Below are positions 1 to 10,285 of a stretch of DNA of 64,000 bases, piece after piece. Numbering within the stretch: position 1 is the stretch's first letter; every line of letters starts with the position of its first letter. A program made the position numbers and the translations under genes. Below the pieces are notes generated by a model. The model made no database searches and was not told where the DNA came from. It was given only the letters and a program-made list of their open reading frames with translations. The DNA is taken from positions 4,640,618 through 4,704,617 of the forward strand of contig OY848917.1 of the NCBI GenBank assembly GCA_963693285.1. The letters run 5' to 3'. Source of the DNA: Xestospongia muta (taxonomy: Eukaryota; Porifera; Demospongiae; Haplosclerida; Petrosiidae).

Positions 1-1227
1 TTTGTCTCATGCCAAATTGTTGAGTCATGTATTCACTAATGCAAAAGTTGATGTAGTTCTTTTTCTTGGCAGTTGAATAGGTATATACAAAACATGAGTC
101 TTTACACCTGTCTTGGCAAATTTGTCTTTGAAATTTGTCTTTGCAAATTTGTTTTGGAAATTTCTCTTTGGATTTCTTAAGGGCTTGGTCAACATCTTGG
201 AAGCAATTATGCAGATCTAAAGTTCTATTATACTCTGGAGAAGTCTTAGATCCATTACAACTTGACAGTGATGATATGACTCGAGATATTTTTTGAGGAC
301 ACTGCACATTTTTTGGTTGTGGCAATTCGAAATTAGGAAAGTTTTCTGCACAAGTATCTGTAAACAATTTAATTATTTGTTTGTGTATAAACTTTATTCA
401 GTTTCAATATTTTAAAATTGTTTATATGGTTTTGAAGCTTTGCCTAGTATGTATTAATTGCTCTTGATTAGTCAGCCATGTTGTAGGCAAAGACTATACA
501 GGAATTGGGAGTGATAATGTTTTGATATGTTGTTTGTAAAATAAAAGTATATTATACAAGAGATAAAGGAGTAGTTAATATACATTGAGTCTACTAACAA
601 GTTACTGAGTCTTTTATAATAGAAACCACAAGAAAACATGAACCATTGTTTAAGGGTAATTAGACTAATGCATTGGCTAAGAGTATCTATATGCAACTAA
701 TACAAACTAGTAACACTCCCAGATTGTAATGTAACTGTAACCTAGATTTCACAGAACATTAGAGTATACTGATGTATATTAATGTTGTACTCAGTTGGCT
801 GAGGAACCAAGCCTGGTCAACCAAACAATGTCTATTGAGTCAGCGACTTTGCAGAAGACATTGTCTGGTCACCACATTCGTCATGCAATTTTGTAGTTCA
901 ATATATAAATTCATTGTGATTTGATTTTTTACTTCATATTCAGTAGCAGGTTAGTTTTCTAATTTTCTTTAATTCTAGAATGGTAAATTGTTCATATATT
1001 CCTGCAATACAATTTATGTCACAATACTGGCTGTCGCACTACAATTGGCCGATCAATCGTGCGTAGGTGCAGTATCAAATGAATATATATTAAGTATATC
1101 TATTAATTTTATGAGAGAGTTACTGAGGATATTGTCAACGCTTAGTAGACTGTGTTTACTCACCCTTTTTAGACGTTATTTCTCTGAGAGATACGAGAAA
1201 GACGATCAGTCCTAACCAGAGCAACAT
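1..1227 (-). CDS. Secreted or surface cysteine-rich protein, N-terminal part (partial gene)
   Basis: Two exons on the minus strand. Exon 1 (1227 to 1164) starts with ATG and encodes a classic signal peptide, MLLWLGLIVFLVSL, ending in phase 1 at a GTGAGT donor. Exon 2 (357 to 1) follows a CAG acceptor, matches the phase, and stays open for 118 codons to the window edge. It encodes a lysine- and cysteine-rich mature region with at least nine cysteines, several in close pairs (ICKDKF, ICQDRCKDSC), and one NRT glycosylation sequon. The layout, a short signal-peptide exon in phase 1 followed by a large Cys-rich exon, resembles the two adhesion GPCR genes at 42.9-59.4 kb, but I see no clear sequence similarity to them. 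The family is not recognised. The rest of the gene lies to the left of the window. The intron (358-1163) holds nothing else I can identify. Confidence 0.6.
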
Positions 1228-2314
1228 TTTCTGACTATATTCAATTTTTAAGCTAACGACGAAATTCCTCTTCTAATATATATATATATACATATATATA
1301 TATAGATCGGCGTGACGAACATAGGCTATGCACAACAATGAATATATTGTTTGTAATTTAACTTGGAGAAAATAGAAAACAAGGAAGTGGCTGCATCAAG
1401 CAAACTATATATAAGATAATTGGAGATATACTTTAGAGGGCAGTGTTTGTTGATGTTGACTTCTTGGAATGTATGTCTTTACACTTTCTTATGATTCTGT
1501 AATAACACATTACACAAAGCAATAACAATAACCAGAAGTTAAATCAACAAATCAATTTTACAGTGATATATGACATGAAAAATGGCTTATCAATTAAAAG
1601 TCTTTATTACCAACAGTAGTTCCAAGTTATGAGTTTGTAAAATGTAAGGTGACTGGCTTTTCATTCTTTCCTGATAAAAGACAAATAATTAAATTTGATG
1701 TCATCATCTGGATATTCATTGTTATATTCAATAGATGCTGAGTAGCACTTCCTGACATTAATTACCTTTCTTAGGCTTTTGAGTCGAAAGAAGTCTATTT
1801 TTATTCCAAGATTACAATTAAAAAAAGGTCCTCAGAAGAAATCAATTTCAAAATGTCATCAACTAAATTATAGGTAACGTAATGGTGAAATGGAGTAGAA
1901 AAAACTTAAGGAAATGCTTGAAACAAAATAATGTGCAAAAAAGTTGATTCAGGTGAATTGTCAGTTGGATGAAAAGAACCTTGCACAAAAAATGAAACAA
2001 AGACTAAGGATGAAGCATTATACACTAGAGAAATCAAACAAATAAAATCTAATTGATACATAAACTATAACTTGGTCAGTCAATGTTATGCATTAATTTT
2101 GATATATTAAGTCCAATTTTACTTGAGTGTCAAACTATATTGGATTACTTCTTCACTGCCATTACAGTTACTATACCAAGCACTGATATCTAGATAACAG
2201 CATTGTCATGTGTACTCTTCAGTAGCTAGTGCACAAAGTAGTCTTTTAAAACTATATATATAATATATATATATATATAATATACTACTATATTAGAAGA
2301 ATATATAATAATAA
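1228..2314. other. Intergenic, AT-rich
   Basis: No open reading frame or RNA gene is convincing here. A TA-rich stretch lies at 1279-1306. From about 2150 to 2240 the sequence resembles the 5' flank of the gene at 3433 (about 3345-3425), so the tandem duplication described below reaches upstream of the coding region. Confidence 0.5.
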
Positions 2315-2353
2315 TATCTTTCTATAGTAGAATATTTCTACTATAGAAAGATA
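2315..2353. repeat. Perfect 18-bp inverted repeat (hairpin)
   Basis: Two perfectly complementary 18-bp arms (2315-2332 and 2336-2353) are separated by the 3-bp loop TAT. The right arm ends on an ATA codon (2351-2353) that aligns with the ATG start codon of the paralogous gene downstream. The element sits inside AT-rich sequence (2250-2310) that has no counterpart in the paralogue. Confidence 0.85.
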
Positions 2354-2836
2354 ACACATGCTCAAATTTTTCATTATGGAATTCCTAAAGGATTTGTTCT
2401 TAAAACTAAACTAACTAAAGATTTCTCCTATTTGGATAAGAGTCATGACTATACTTTTAAAGTATTGGAGGCAGTTTTGGGTCATAATATATTTGATACA
2501 GATTGGTTCCTTTTATGTGAGTCTGATATAGCAGATAAACCAAAACAGCTAAAAGAAGAAACATCATATAATGTCACAAAGAGGTCTGATGGAACATTCT
2601 CTATTGTTGAAAGTGAAGATCCCAGTTGTGAAAATGATGTTAAAGTCACAAAGAAAGGAGACCAAGAAGGCCAGGTTGAAGTTGGAGAGAAAGGAGGAAA
2701 AGAAAAGGAAGAGGGATCAGGAGAAGATGAAAAAGAACAGGAAGAAGGTGGAAAAGGAAAACAAAGTAGTGAAGGAAATGAACAAGGACATGGTGAAGAA
2801 GAAAACGAAGACGAACCTGAAAGTACAAATCAATAA
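2347..2836 (+). pseudogene. Acidic-tail protein, copy 1, without a start codon
   Basis: The reading frame is open from a stop at 2312 to the stop ending at 2836 and encodes about 160 residues with no in-frame ATG. It is clearly paralogous to the gene at 3433-3972: shared blocks include LKTK, FKVLEAVLGH versus FQVQEDVLGY, WFLLCESDIA versus WFILPESNIA, and TKRSDGTFSIVESE versus IKRFGKFSITESE. The C-terminal 80 residues are a low-complexity Glu/Gly/Lys tail. The codon matching the paralogue's ATG is ATA at 2351-2353, at the end of a perfect palindrome. Either the gene is dead or its start lies on an upstream exon spliced to the possible acceptor ending at 2346. I do not recognise the family. Confidence 0.55.
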
Positions 2837-3432
2837 AAAGACCTCCATAATGAGATGACTAAAAGCAATAATTATGTTTAATAATCAAACAAATCATAGC
2901 ATACTTATAGTTTGTATATAAATACTTCAGATTATAACACTTGTACTCTTCATATACAAATAAAATGGTATCCGTAATGAAATATGTTAAACTGTTGGCA
3001 ATAATTATAAGTCAGGTAGTCTCGTAATATTTCAAAACAATTGAAAGACTATTGGTTCTGCTATTAAAAGTCAAGTCACGCAGTAGATGTTGGAATGTCA
3101 TGTGATTGCTGGATCTGAGAAACAGTGGTCCATCCTTCTTAACAATTTCCTTATAATAATTAAAATGGCAATTCATACATGAGCTATGTTGACAAAATAT
3201 AAACCCATATATTGGGAGGCAGAAACAGCTTGTTAAAGTGTCACAACATTATATAAGTTATATGTTACAATTAGATATTATTTTTTTAAAAATCTCTGTG
3301 GGCACTGATTAGTTCCAGTAATTAGAATCGCATTTCTAGACTTCCTTCACTGACATGACAGTGATAGCACTGTACTGACATCTAGTGTATTTAATTGTGT
3401 TCTGCACACAAAGAAGTTGTAAATCCACAGAG
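2837..3432. other. Intergenic, duplicated 5' flank
   Basis: No gene is seen. About 80 bp before the next start codon (3345-3425) is similar to 2150-2240 upstream of copy 1, so promoter-proximal DNA was duplicated with the gene. Confidence 0.5.
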
Positions 3433-3972
3433 ATGTCTGGCCCTCAAGTCTTTCTTAATATTATACCTCGTGAAACCACTCTTAAGACTAAAATGATTGG
3501 AGATTCTGCCTTTTCTGACCAAAGTCATGCATACAAGTTTCAAGTGCAGGAAGATGTTTTAGGCTATCCAATATCAACTGGGAGTTGGTTCATTCTTCCT
3601 GAGTCCAACATAGCAGCAAATATTGTATTAAAACCTCAGGTAGGATCGTTTTATGATATCATAAAAAGGTTTGGAAAGTTTTCTATTACTGAGAGTGAAG
3701 CTCCCGCTAAAGCAGATGAAGAACCAGCAGATAAACCAGCAGATGAAGAACCAGCAGCAACAAAAGAGAAGGAAGAGGTTCAAGGAGGAGGAGGAGGAGG
3801 AGAAGGAGGAGGAGGAGGACAAGAAGAAGGAGGACAAGAAGAAGGAGGACAAGGAGGACAAGAAGGAGGAGGAGGAGATATAAAAGGAGATGGAGAGCAG
3901 ATGGGAGGTGATCCAGATGAACCGGCCGCGGATGAACCGGAAAAAGAAGAAGCAGCAGAGGGTGGTCAATAA
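3433..3972 (+). CDS. Acidic-tail protein, copy 2 (unrecognised family, 179 aa)
   Basis: A single open frame starts at ATG 3433. That start is chosen because it aligns with the ATA codon of copy 1; the open frame extends upstream without another ATG. Residues 1 to about 95 form a compact conserved module shared with copy 1 (motifs LKTKMIGDSAFSDQSH, VLGYPISTGSWFILPES, YDIIKRFGKFSITESE). Residues after about 95 are a low-complexity tail rich in Glu, Gly, Gln, Ala and Pro, encoded by GGA/GAA/CAA triplets. There is no signal peptide or membrane segment. The strongly acidic tail would suit a cytosolic or nuclear binding role, but that is a guess. An alternative is that the ATG follows a splice acceptor (CAG ending at 3430) and a 5' untranslated exon lies upstream. 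The family is not recognised. Confidence 0.6.
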   Translation: MSGPQVFLNIIPRETTLKTKMIGDSAFSDQSHAYKFQVQEDVLGYPISTGSWFILPESNIAANIVLKPQVGSFYDIIKRFGKFSITESEAPAKADEEPADKPADEEPAATKEKEEVQGGGGGGEGGGGGQEEGGQEEGGQGGQEGGGGDIKGDGEQMGGDPDEPAADEPEKEEAAEGGQ

Positions 3973-5992
3973 CTAAATAGCTTTATTTTGTTTGATTTTT
4001 TCTTGCAATTGAAATTGAAATCTATGTAGTTTAAATTATTCTCATTACTCAATATTTTTTTGTCAAGTAGGATAAAAAATCATGTTTTAGAGCATAATTG
4101 AAGTATATCTCATTACAAGTATACATTTTATTTTCAAACAATTTTAGTACACAATAATAATACTTCTAGTTGTTTTTGATTATGTATTCTACTATAACTT
4201 GTGCTAATTTTCTTCATTTCAGTAAAGTGAGTAGCTCTACCTTGAAGCAGTCTTGTGTTCAAGATCATAATACTGTATTACATAATCAATGTAAACTTGA
4301 AAGAGAGTAGGGTACTATACTTATGCTCATGTCAAAAACTGTGTGACTACAACTATCATACATATGTACCTAACAAGGATAGGATCTAATATGACACTTT
4401 CAGTTTCAATATTGTTTGTGTTTTGATGTAGTTAGAAGTTCCTCTGTTTTTTATGTATGGTACAGGATTGCATGGACTTAAATATTTGAACATGCGAAGA
4501 GAAGATATGATGTCATCATTATAGAACTACTGTTCTAAGTCTTGTGACTTTATATTGTACCGTGGAAGATGAAGCCTATAGGGAGAGGATTTCTCAGTGT
4601 GCTATTTTAAAGTGTAGTTATTGATTATATGCTATATTCAGAGTTCTTATTTAGTTAATTAACATGTTTATGCATTTCTTGGTTTAATGACTGTTAGGTT
4701 AGATATAATACATATTGCTACTATGCTTGTACTGGTATAGAAATCCTGATCCAAAACTGATTATTCAAGGTATTAAGATATAAAAATAACAATCTTGTGA
4801 TATGGTCATGTGTCTTGTTTAAGTGATAATGAAAAACAGTTAACTTGACTTTAAGACTTTGGGAAGAGTTGCCAGACTTTATCATGATAATCAAAATTAA
4901 AAAAAATTCTTCACATCACATTTCCCTTTTGTGTCAATATAGAAACCTTCTATGCTTGTCATTCAGAAAAAGAAACAAAATTAATTGTAATAATTATAAA
5001 GAAAAACAACATTGTTATTTTCAAACTTCCCTATAATATTACACCCATTTGGCTATGTACAGGCACCAGTTACATGATATTCATTTCCCTGGCCTCTGAT
5101 AATTATAATAAAGTGAAGCTCACATTTTATCATCAAACTGATTTATATGATGATCCTGTTGGAAGTTCTATACAAACTGTACATTGTGTACGTGTAACAA
5201 TGATATAGTAATTCTAGTAATAGTAGTTATAATGATAAGAACACAATGAGAGAGAGATTGATAGGAGATGCTAGAGAAGCTAGAGGGAGATGACAGCCAA
5301 ACAGACAGACAGAGAATGATACACAGGATGAAGCAAGGAGAAATGCAAAAAAGTGAGTGAAATATATATCAATACCTATAAATTGTGAATACTAACATAT
5401 ATAGTACATGTGCTAACATTTATTTGATTCAAAAATTGGACTATTTGCTGTTGTAATATTGAACACCAATGACAAAGATGGTATCTATATAGAAGAACAA
5501 TGTGTATCTTTCAGTTTTGATGAAAATACATACAATGTATTCATTTTAGTAATAGACAGTACATGCAGAGTAGTATTGTTTATCTGAGGAGTAGAATCTG
5601 CGGGAAGAGAGTTCAGAATTGTACTTGAATAGGAGTGCCCGCCTTCACACTGATGACAGTTATACACAGTTATAGTAGACGGGTTATCCACTACAGTGGG
5701 TTAATATATACGTAACGCATGTGGGTATCAATACGTTTCCGGCGGGTGTGGCTACACCGTACAGCAACTTTACTGGGCTGTTCAAGGAGTGGCTGATGAC
5801 ATCTTTTTACAAGATTTATTTGGTAAGTTGCCTATATAAATACGACCATAGGTATTAGAACATATCTTAGTCTCGTTCCCATATATCAGAGAATCTAGGA
5901 ATAAAATTAAAAATATCTTCTATGATCAGACAAATTCCCATAGACCACACCCAATGGACACACCCTACTTTAAGGTTATATATGGCTCATGT
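3973..5992. other. Intergenic, no gene seen
   Basis: About 2 kb of AT-rich sequence. The longest open frame, a minus-strand one at 5485-5691, lacks homology I can name and has no supporting splice pattern. A slightly GC-richer patch at 5700-5800 could be promoter-like, but no gene starts beside it. Confidence 0.4.
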
Positions 5993-6156
5993 ATGGCACG
6001 CGGTTTGTGTCAAAATTAATATTGCAATAATGGGAGTGGCTTTCATTGGCCCCCAACTCAGAACCTAAATCCTAAAAACTTGAGAATTAGTCTACTATTA
6101 GAGCTTAGCCACTCCCATAATTTCTATATTTTATTTTGACACAAATGCCACGCCAT
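5993..6156. mobile_element. Fold-back (MITE-like) element
   Basis: The ends are imperfect inverted repeats of about 47 bp: the left end starts ATGGCACGCGGTTTGTGTC, and the reverse complement of the right end starts ATGGCGTGGCATTTGTGTC. They share the inner block TTTGTGTCAAAA and a terminal TGGGAGTGGC, with about 70 bp between the arms. There is no coding capacity. It is probably a non-autonomous DNA transposon remnant. Confidence 0.6.
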
Positions 6157-6673
6157 AGTGATCTACTTATGATAAGAAGTCTAGATTAAATAAATTCATA
6201 TAACAATCAAGATTTGTTTAGCCTCATGATAAACTCCACTCATATGACACCAATACGACAGTAAAACTAGTTATGTAAACCAGTTTATCTAGTTTTCTTT
6301 AATTATTTGATTTTTTCATCCCAGTAATGTGTTCATTTTTCCACACTTACGATTGCTAGTTGACCAGCGTATGGCTTGAGAAAGCAGTTTTAACTAAATA
6401 TATTGAGTTATTAAATATTACCAAAGAGAGCATTGATGCTCAGAATTTGTTACATTATAGTGCACCAAACATTTAGGTTATACTTGTTTTACATGTATAT
6501 TTTGTCATATGACTCCAGCATATGTGGTATATTTAAGTTCATACAAATTGATGTCCAGACGAAGGAAGATACCTCCTATTACTTTTTCTTTAGTTGAAAC
6601 TAAGCTTAAATAAACCAGAACTTAATTAGATCAATTGGTCTCCCTAATGTCAAGAAGGATAGAATTATTGTAA

Positions 6674-6703
6674 AGGTACACACGCACACACACACACACA
6701 CAC
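6674..6703. repeat. (CA)n microsatellite
   Basis: A run of CA dinucleotides, slightly interrupted at its start, lying within a segment that also occurs inverted at about 10.17-10.29 kb. Confidence 0.85.
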
Positions 6704-6789
6704 ATGTATGTTGGTTGTCATAGTAATTGAAGACCTTCACAACAGCAGTAGGAGTGGGCTTAAAGGATTACCAACTAGTAATTAAGTTG

Positions 6790-6910
6790 CTATAATTATA
6801 ATAAGTTAGTCTTTTGTTCATATTCAGTCATAACACACTAACACATATGTACATATGTACTATCGGTACCTTCTCTAGACCATCAGGTCCAAAGCATCAG
6901 GATGATATGA
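6790..6910. repeat. Inverted dispersed repeat, copy 1
   Basis: This segment, including ACCATCAGGTCCAAAGCATC, recurs in reverse orientation at about 10165-10285 with roughly 90 percent identity by eye, including the flank around the CTAGTAATTAAGTTG block. Confidence 0.75.
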
Positions 6911-6965
6911 CAAAGTATATATATTTAGTAATCAAGTCACCCTATAATAGTGTACATAATGACAT

Positions 6966-6968
<3 letters not shown>

Positions 6969-7014
<46 letters not shown>
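6969..7014. repeat. (GT)n microsatellite
   Basis: About 22 uninterrupted GT units. It creates a spurious Cys-Val repeat frame. Confidence 0.95.
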
Positions 7015-7015
<1 letters not shown>

Positions 7016-7198
7016 ATGTAAACATTGTGTAATGTATGTGTTTGTATCATTATTAGATTCAACAAAAGAAATTCCATAAATTATAACATTTACAATTAAC
7101 TCTCTCTCACTCTTAGAGTCTAGATAGCCAAATTGATATCATCAATACCACATAACACACTTGAATAGCTGGAGGAAGAGAAAGGTAGTCAATAGAGA

Positions 7199-7286
7199 CA
7201 GTGACTAGCTACAGCCTTCTGCTACCACAATAAATAAAGGGTGGGCCTCATCTATTGTAGTAGCAACAGGCTATAACTAGTCACTG
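7199..7286. mobile_element. Short fold-back element
   Basis: Arms of about 37 bp, starting CAGTGACTAG and ending CTAGTCACTG, pair with about 85 percent identity around a short spacer. It is non-coding and MITE-like. Confidence 0.6.
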
Positions 7287-7396
7287 ATACCATTCTATTA
7301 ATAGTATAAACTGATAGACTGTGCTCATCCTGGTATGCTATTGTTCTTTGAACCTCTTCTCTCTCTAATTATTAGTGAGTACTTTTAATTTGATAG

Positions 7397-8900
7397 TTAA
7401 TATGTAAAATAAATCAGGAGATAGACATAGTGTAATAAGCAGTAATGTATTAATAGGTGATGTAGTACTTGGTTACTTAACATCCATAAAGTCAAGTCAG
7501 GCGATAATCAACAATTTTAAGCAGGATTTTATTTGTAGAGAGAAGGAATGTGACTCAAATTTCCATAAGAAATCGTAGCATGCAATTGTGAGTCAATTGG
7601 TTTATTGAACTGTGTGAAATACTGTACTAATTATAGGATTATCGATTTTTGGTTGTATAATTAAGAAAGTTAGGCTTAGTATTGAATATCATGGAAAATT
7701 GGTGAGATCTATAAATTGTGAGTGTTAATGTTTACAGTACTTTACTGATGTCATAGGATCATATCACATTACAGGATCAGGTCACATGTTTAGATCCTTA
7801 TTACTATGCAATATATTGCTATATATATTATATATTAATATTTGATCCTGTCATTGTATATAATATACATATAGTATGGCAGAGACAGTAGAGATGTGGA
7901 TAAAGTACAGCAACTAATAATTATTGTTGCATGTAGTATCATTTCCTGTAACTATATAATTTAATTGTATTAATTGAAGCCATTGATGGTAAGAAAAACC
8001 TTGCTGGCTTTGATAAGAGGAAAATTATGTAACTGATAGCTGCTAGAAGGTTAAATTAATATGAGAACAGTTTATTTTGTATCTATTTACAGTAGTTCCA
8101 GTTTATCTGAGATGATAAACACCTCAGTAATATAAAAGCTACTTTTTACATCTGTATTTAGTAGAATATAATCAATTTACCATACTAATTTGTATTAGTC
8201 TATAAACTATATGTGTATATTATAGTCTTCTCTATATTTTAGTGGATGGTTAAAGATCAAACCAGATTTGTTGATTCCTTGAGTGTCATGAGTGATGAAA
8301 TAGTATTAAACATTCGGAGTGGGAGTAGGTTTACACACATACACACATACATGCAAACTTTCTACTTCCTCTCTAGACTCAATCATGTCTGATCTCTCAT
8401 TGACACTAAATATTCTCTTGAGTCAGTATTATTAACATCTGGATGTAAAGTGCATATCCGTATATTTCTTAATAGTATCCTCATTGAATTACAGGAGAAA
8501 CTAGACTTGTGTGTGAAACATGAGAACTTTAAAATTGTTCAAATCAAAGCAACTGAGACTATTGTCTCTCATAAGTAAGTCATTATACTATATACACTAT
8601 ATGTATATTACTTAGATACAAATGTACTCTTAGACTAGAGAAATTGAAAGATGACAATGAAGATATGACTATTGATAAACTAGGAAGAGTATGAGCTATA
8701 TTTAGTAACGTTGTTCTAATATTAGTATCAACACAGATTACATCGCACATTGACATTATGACGATGACGTGGAGGATATTCCTAAGAGTAAGACTCTGTG
8801 GTGTAGCAATACAGTACAATATCGTTTGTTCAAACCAGTTACTATCAAGTGTACAAGACCATATATATGGTAAGATAACCTGGTTATGTTTGATTAATTA
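7397..8900. repeat. Segmental repeat family, copy 1, with coding-like remnants
   Basis: Blocks of this region recur at 9594-10130 and about 12280-13600 (for example GCCATTGATGG followed by TTTGATAAGAGGAAA, and the block before TCATTGAATTACAG). Within this copy a splice-bounded stretch (8493-8573, GTAAG donor) joins in frame to 8632-8689 after a TTAG acceptor and encodes about 44 residues including the block LEKLKDDNEDMTIDKLGR. An upstream open stretch near 8253-8330 reads VKDQTRFVDSLSVMSDEIV. The helical, charged character recalls a death-fold domain, but this is weak. I treat it as a repeat carrying decayed exons, not a proven gene. Confidence 0.4.
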
Positions 8901-9299
8901 TCTTTAATGAAGCCAATTATAAGCCCACAATATCCATTTCAATTATCTTAAGCCAACTATGTGTGTTATAAGTGTTATAAGTAGGTAATGCCTGTATTAA
9001 GTGCTAATTATCTTTAATGAACTGACTGACCACAACAAATGTGTGTATATATTTATATATATGCATGTTACATATGATACATGTACATGTATATATTGTG
9101 TACAGGGGCTGTCTGTCTGTATGTACATATGTGAAATAAATGTACCCTCCTTGTTATCCATTCCAAAACTTGAAGTGTTATTCCGTTATGATGTTATTAT
9201 AATCACCTCTGCTTTTTAGTGTTGTTTTATTTAGAGTAATAGAAAGCATTGATAATATGAAACTCCTTACAACTAAACACAAACTGTACCTAAAATAGA

Positions 9300-10130
9300 T
9301 ATGTCATGAGAGAAAATACTTGGTTGCCATGGTGATACAATGTATATGTATGATTTAGTAAACAGACTACACCTACACGTAAAATAGAGATATCATGCAC
9401 AATATAACATACTTGGTTGTCATTGTATATGTATCACATGGTAAATGAAATATTATGTACAGATTGGTAAAATGGTAAAATTGGATGAGGTTATTTATAA
9501 GTACATGTAGTAGATGTATTTTGTTAAGTTATTACATGTAGTTACATGTTTTATTACACATTATAGACCTAAAGGAGAAAGTTTTGATATTAATATGTAA
9601 AATGAAACAAGAAATATACCATAAACACTAACATATACATTATACTAGTACATTATATAGCTAAGGTAGTACTTGAAGATATATCTTAACATAAAGTCAT
9701 TTTATGTAATATACATACAGTGTATGGCATAGAGAGTAGAGATGTGTACATAGTACATAAACTGATTGAGTCTTGTTGCATGTACTATCAATTCCTGTAA
9801 CTGTATAATTTGATTGTATTATATGAAGCCATTGATGGAAGGAAGGGTTGGTGTTGTAAACAATTTAGGTTATTTTGATAAGAGGAAAGGTATGTACTGA
9901 TAGTCTGATAGCAAGTTAATGTAATACGAGAACAGTTTATTTTAATCTAGTTATAGTGGTTCCAGTTTAACTGAAATGGTAATTACCTTTATACATTTAC
10001 AATATGTGTGTATATTATACTCTTTTTGTCTGTTTAATGTGAAAGATCAAATTAGACTTGTTGACTGATTGATTGAGTGATAAAACTAGTAAGGGAGACT
10101 AAGTTAGCACTTACTCACCTGCTCACATAC
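9300..10130. repeat. Segmental repeat family, copy 2 (truncated)
   Basis: This copy matches copy 1 from about 9594 onward (AGTAGAGATGTG block, TTGCATGTA, GCCATTGATGG, TTTGATAAGAGGAAAG). Its equivalent of the VKDQTRFVD stretch has stop codons, so this copy is not coding. The part at 9300-9590 also resembles 11540-11740. Confidence 0.5.
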
Positions 10131-10164
10131 ACACATGTTCATATGTAAAATATACCTTTTCAAT

Positions 10165-10285
10165 ATCATCCTGATGCTTTGGACCTGATGGTCTAAAGAA
10201 CTTACCTACAGTACATATGTGTTAGTGTGTCATGACTGAATATGAACAAAAGAACTAAATTATTATATAACAACTTAATTACTAG
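10165..10285. repeat. Inverted dispersed repeat, copy 2
   Basis: Reverse-complement partner of 6790-6910. Confidence 0.75.

Noticed and set aside
988..1215. 75-codon plus-strand open frame
   Set aside because: It lies antisense to the minus-strand signal-peptide exon at 1164-1227, which has better support from splice phase and protein character.
2571..2858. Lys-rich overlapping frame in the acidic-tail gene, and similar frames at 3671-3883 and 3628-3969
   Set aside because: These are frame-shifted or antisense readings of GGA/GAA repeats. The paralogue alignment supports only the Glu/Gly frame.
6814..7032. 72-codon frame ending in a Cys-Val repeat
   Set aside because: It runs through the (GT)n microsatellite and a dispersed repeat.
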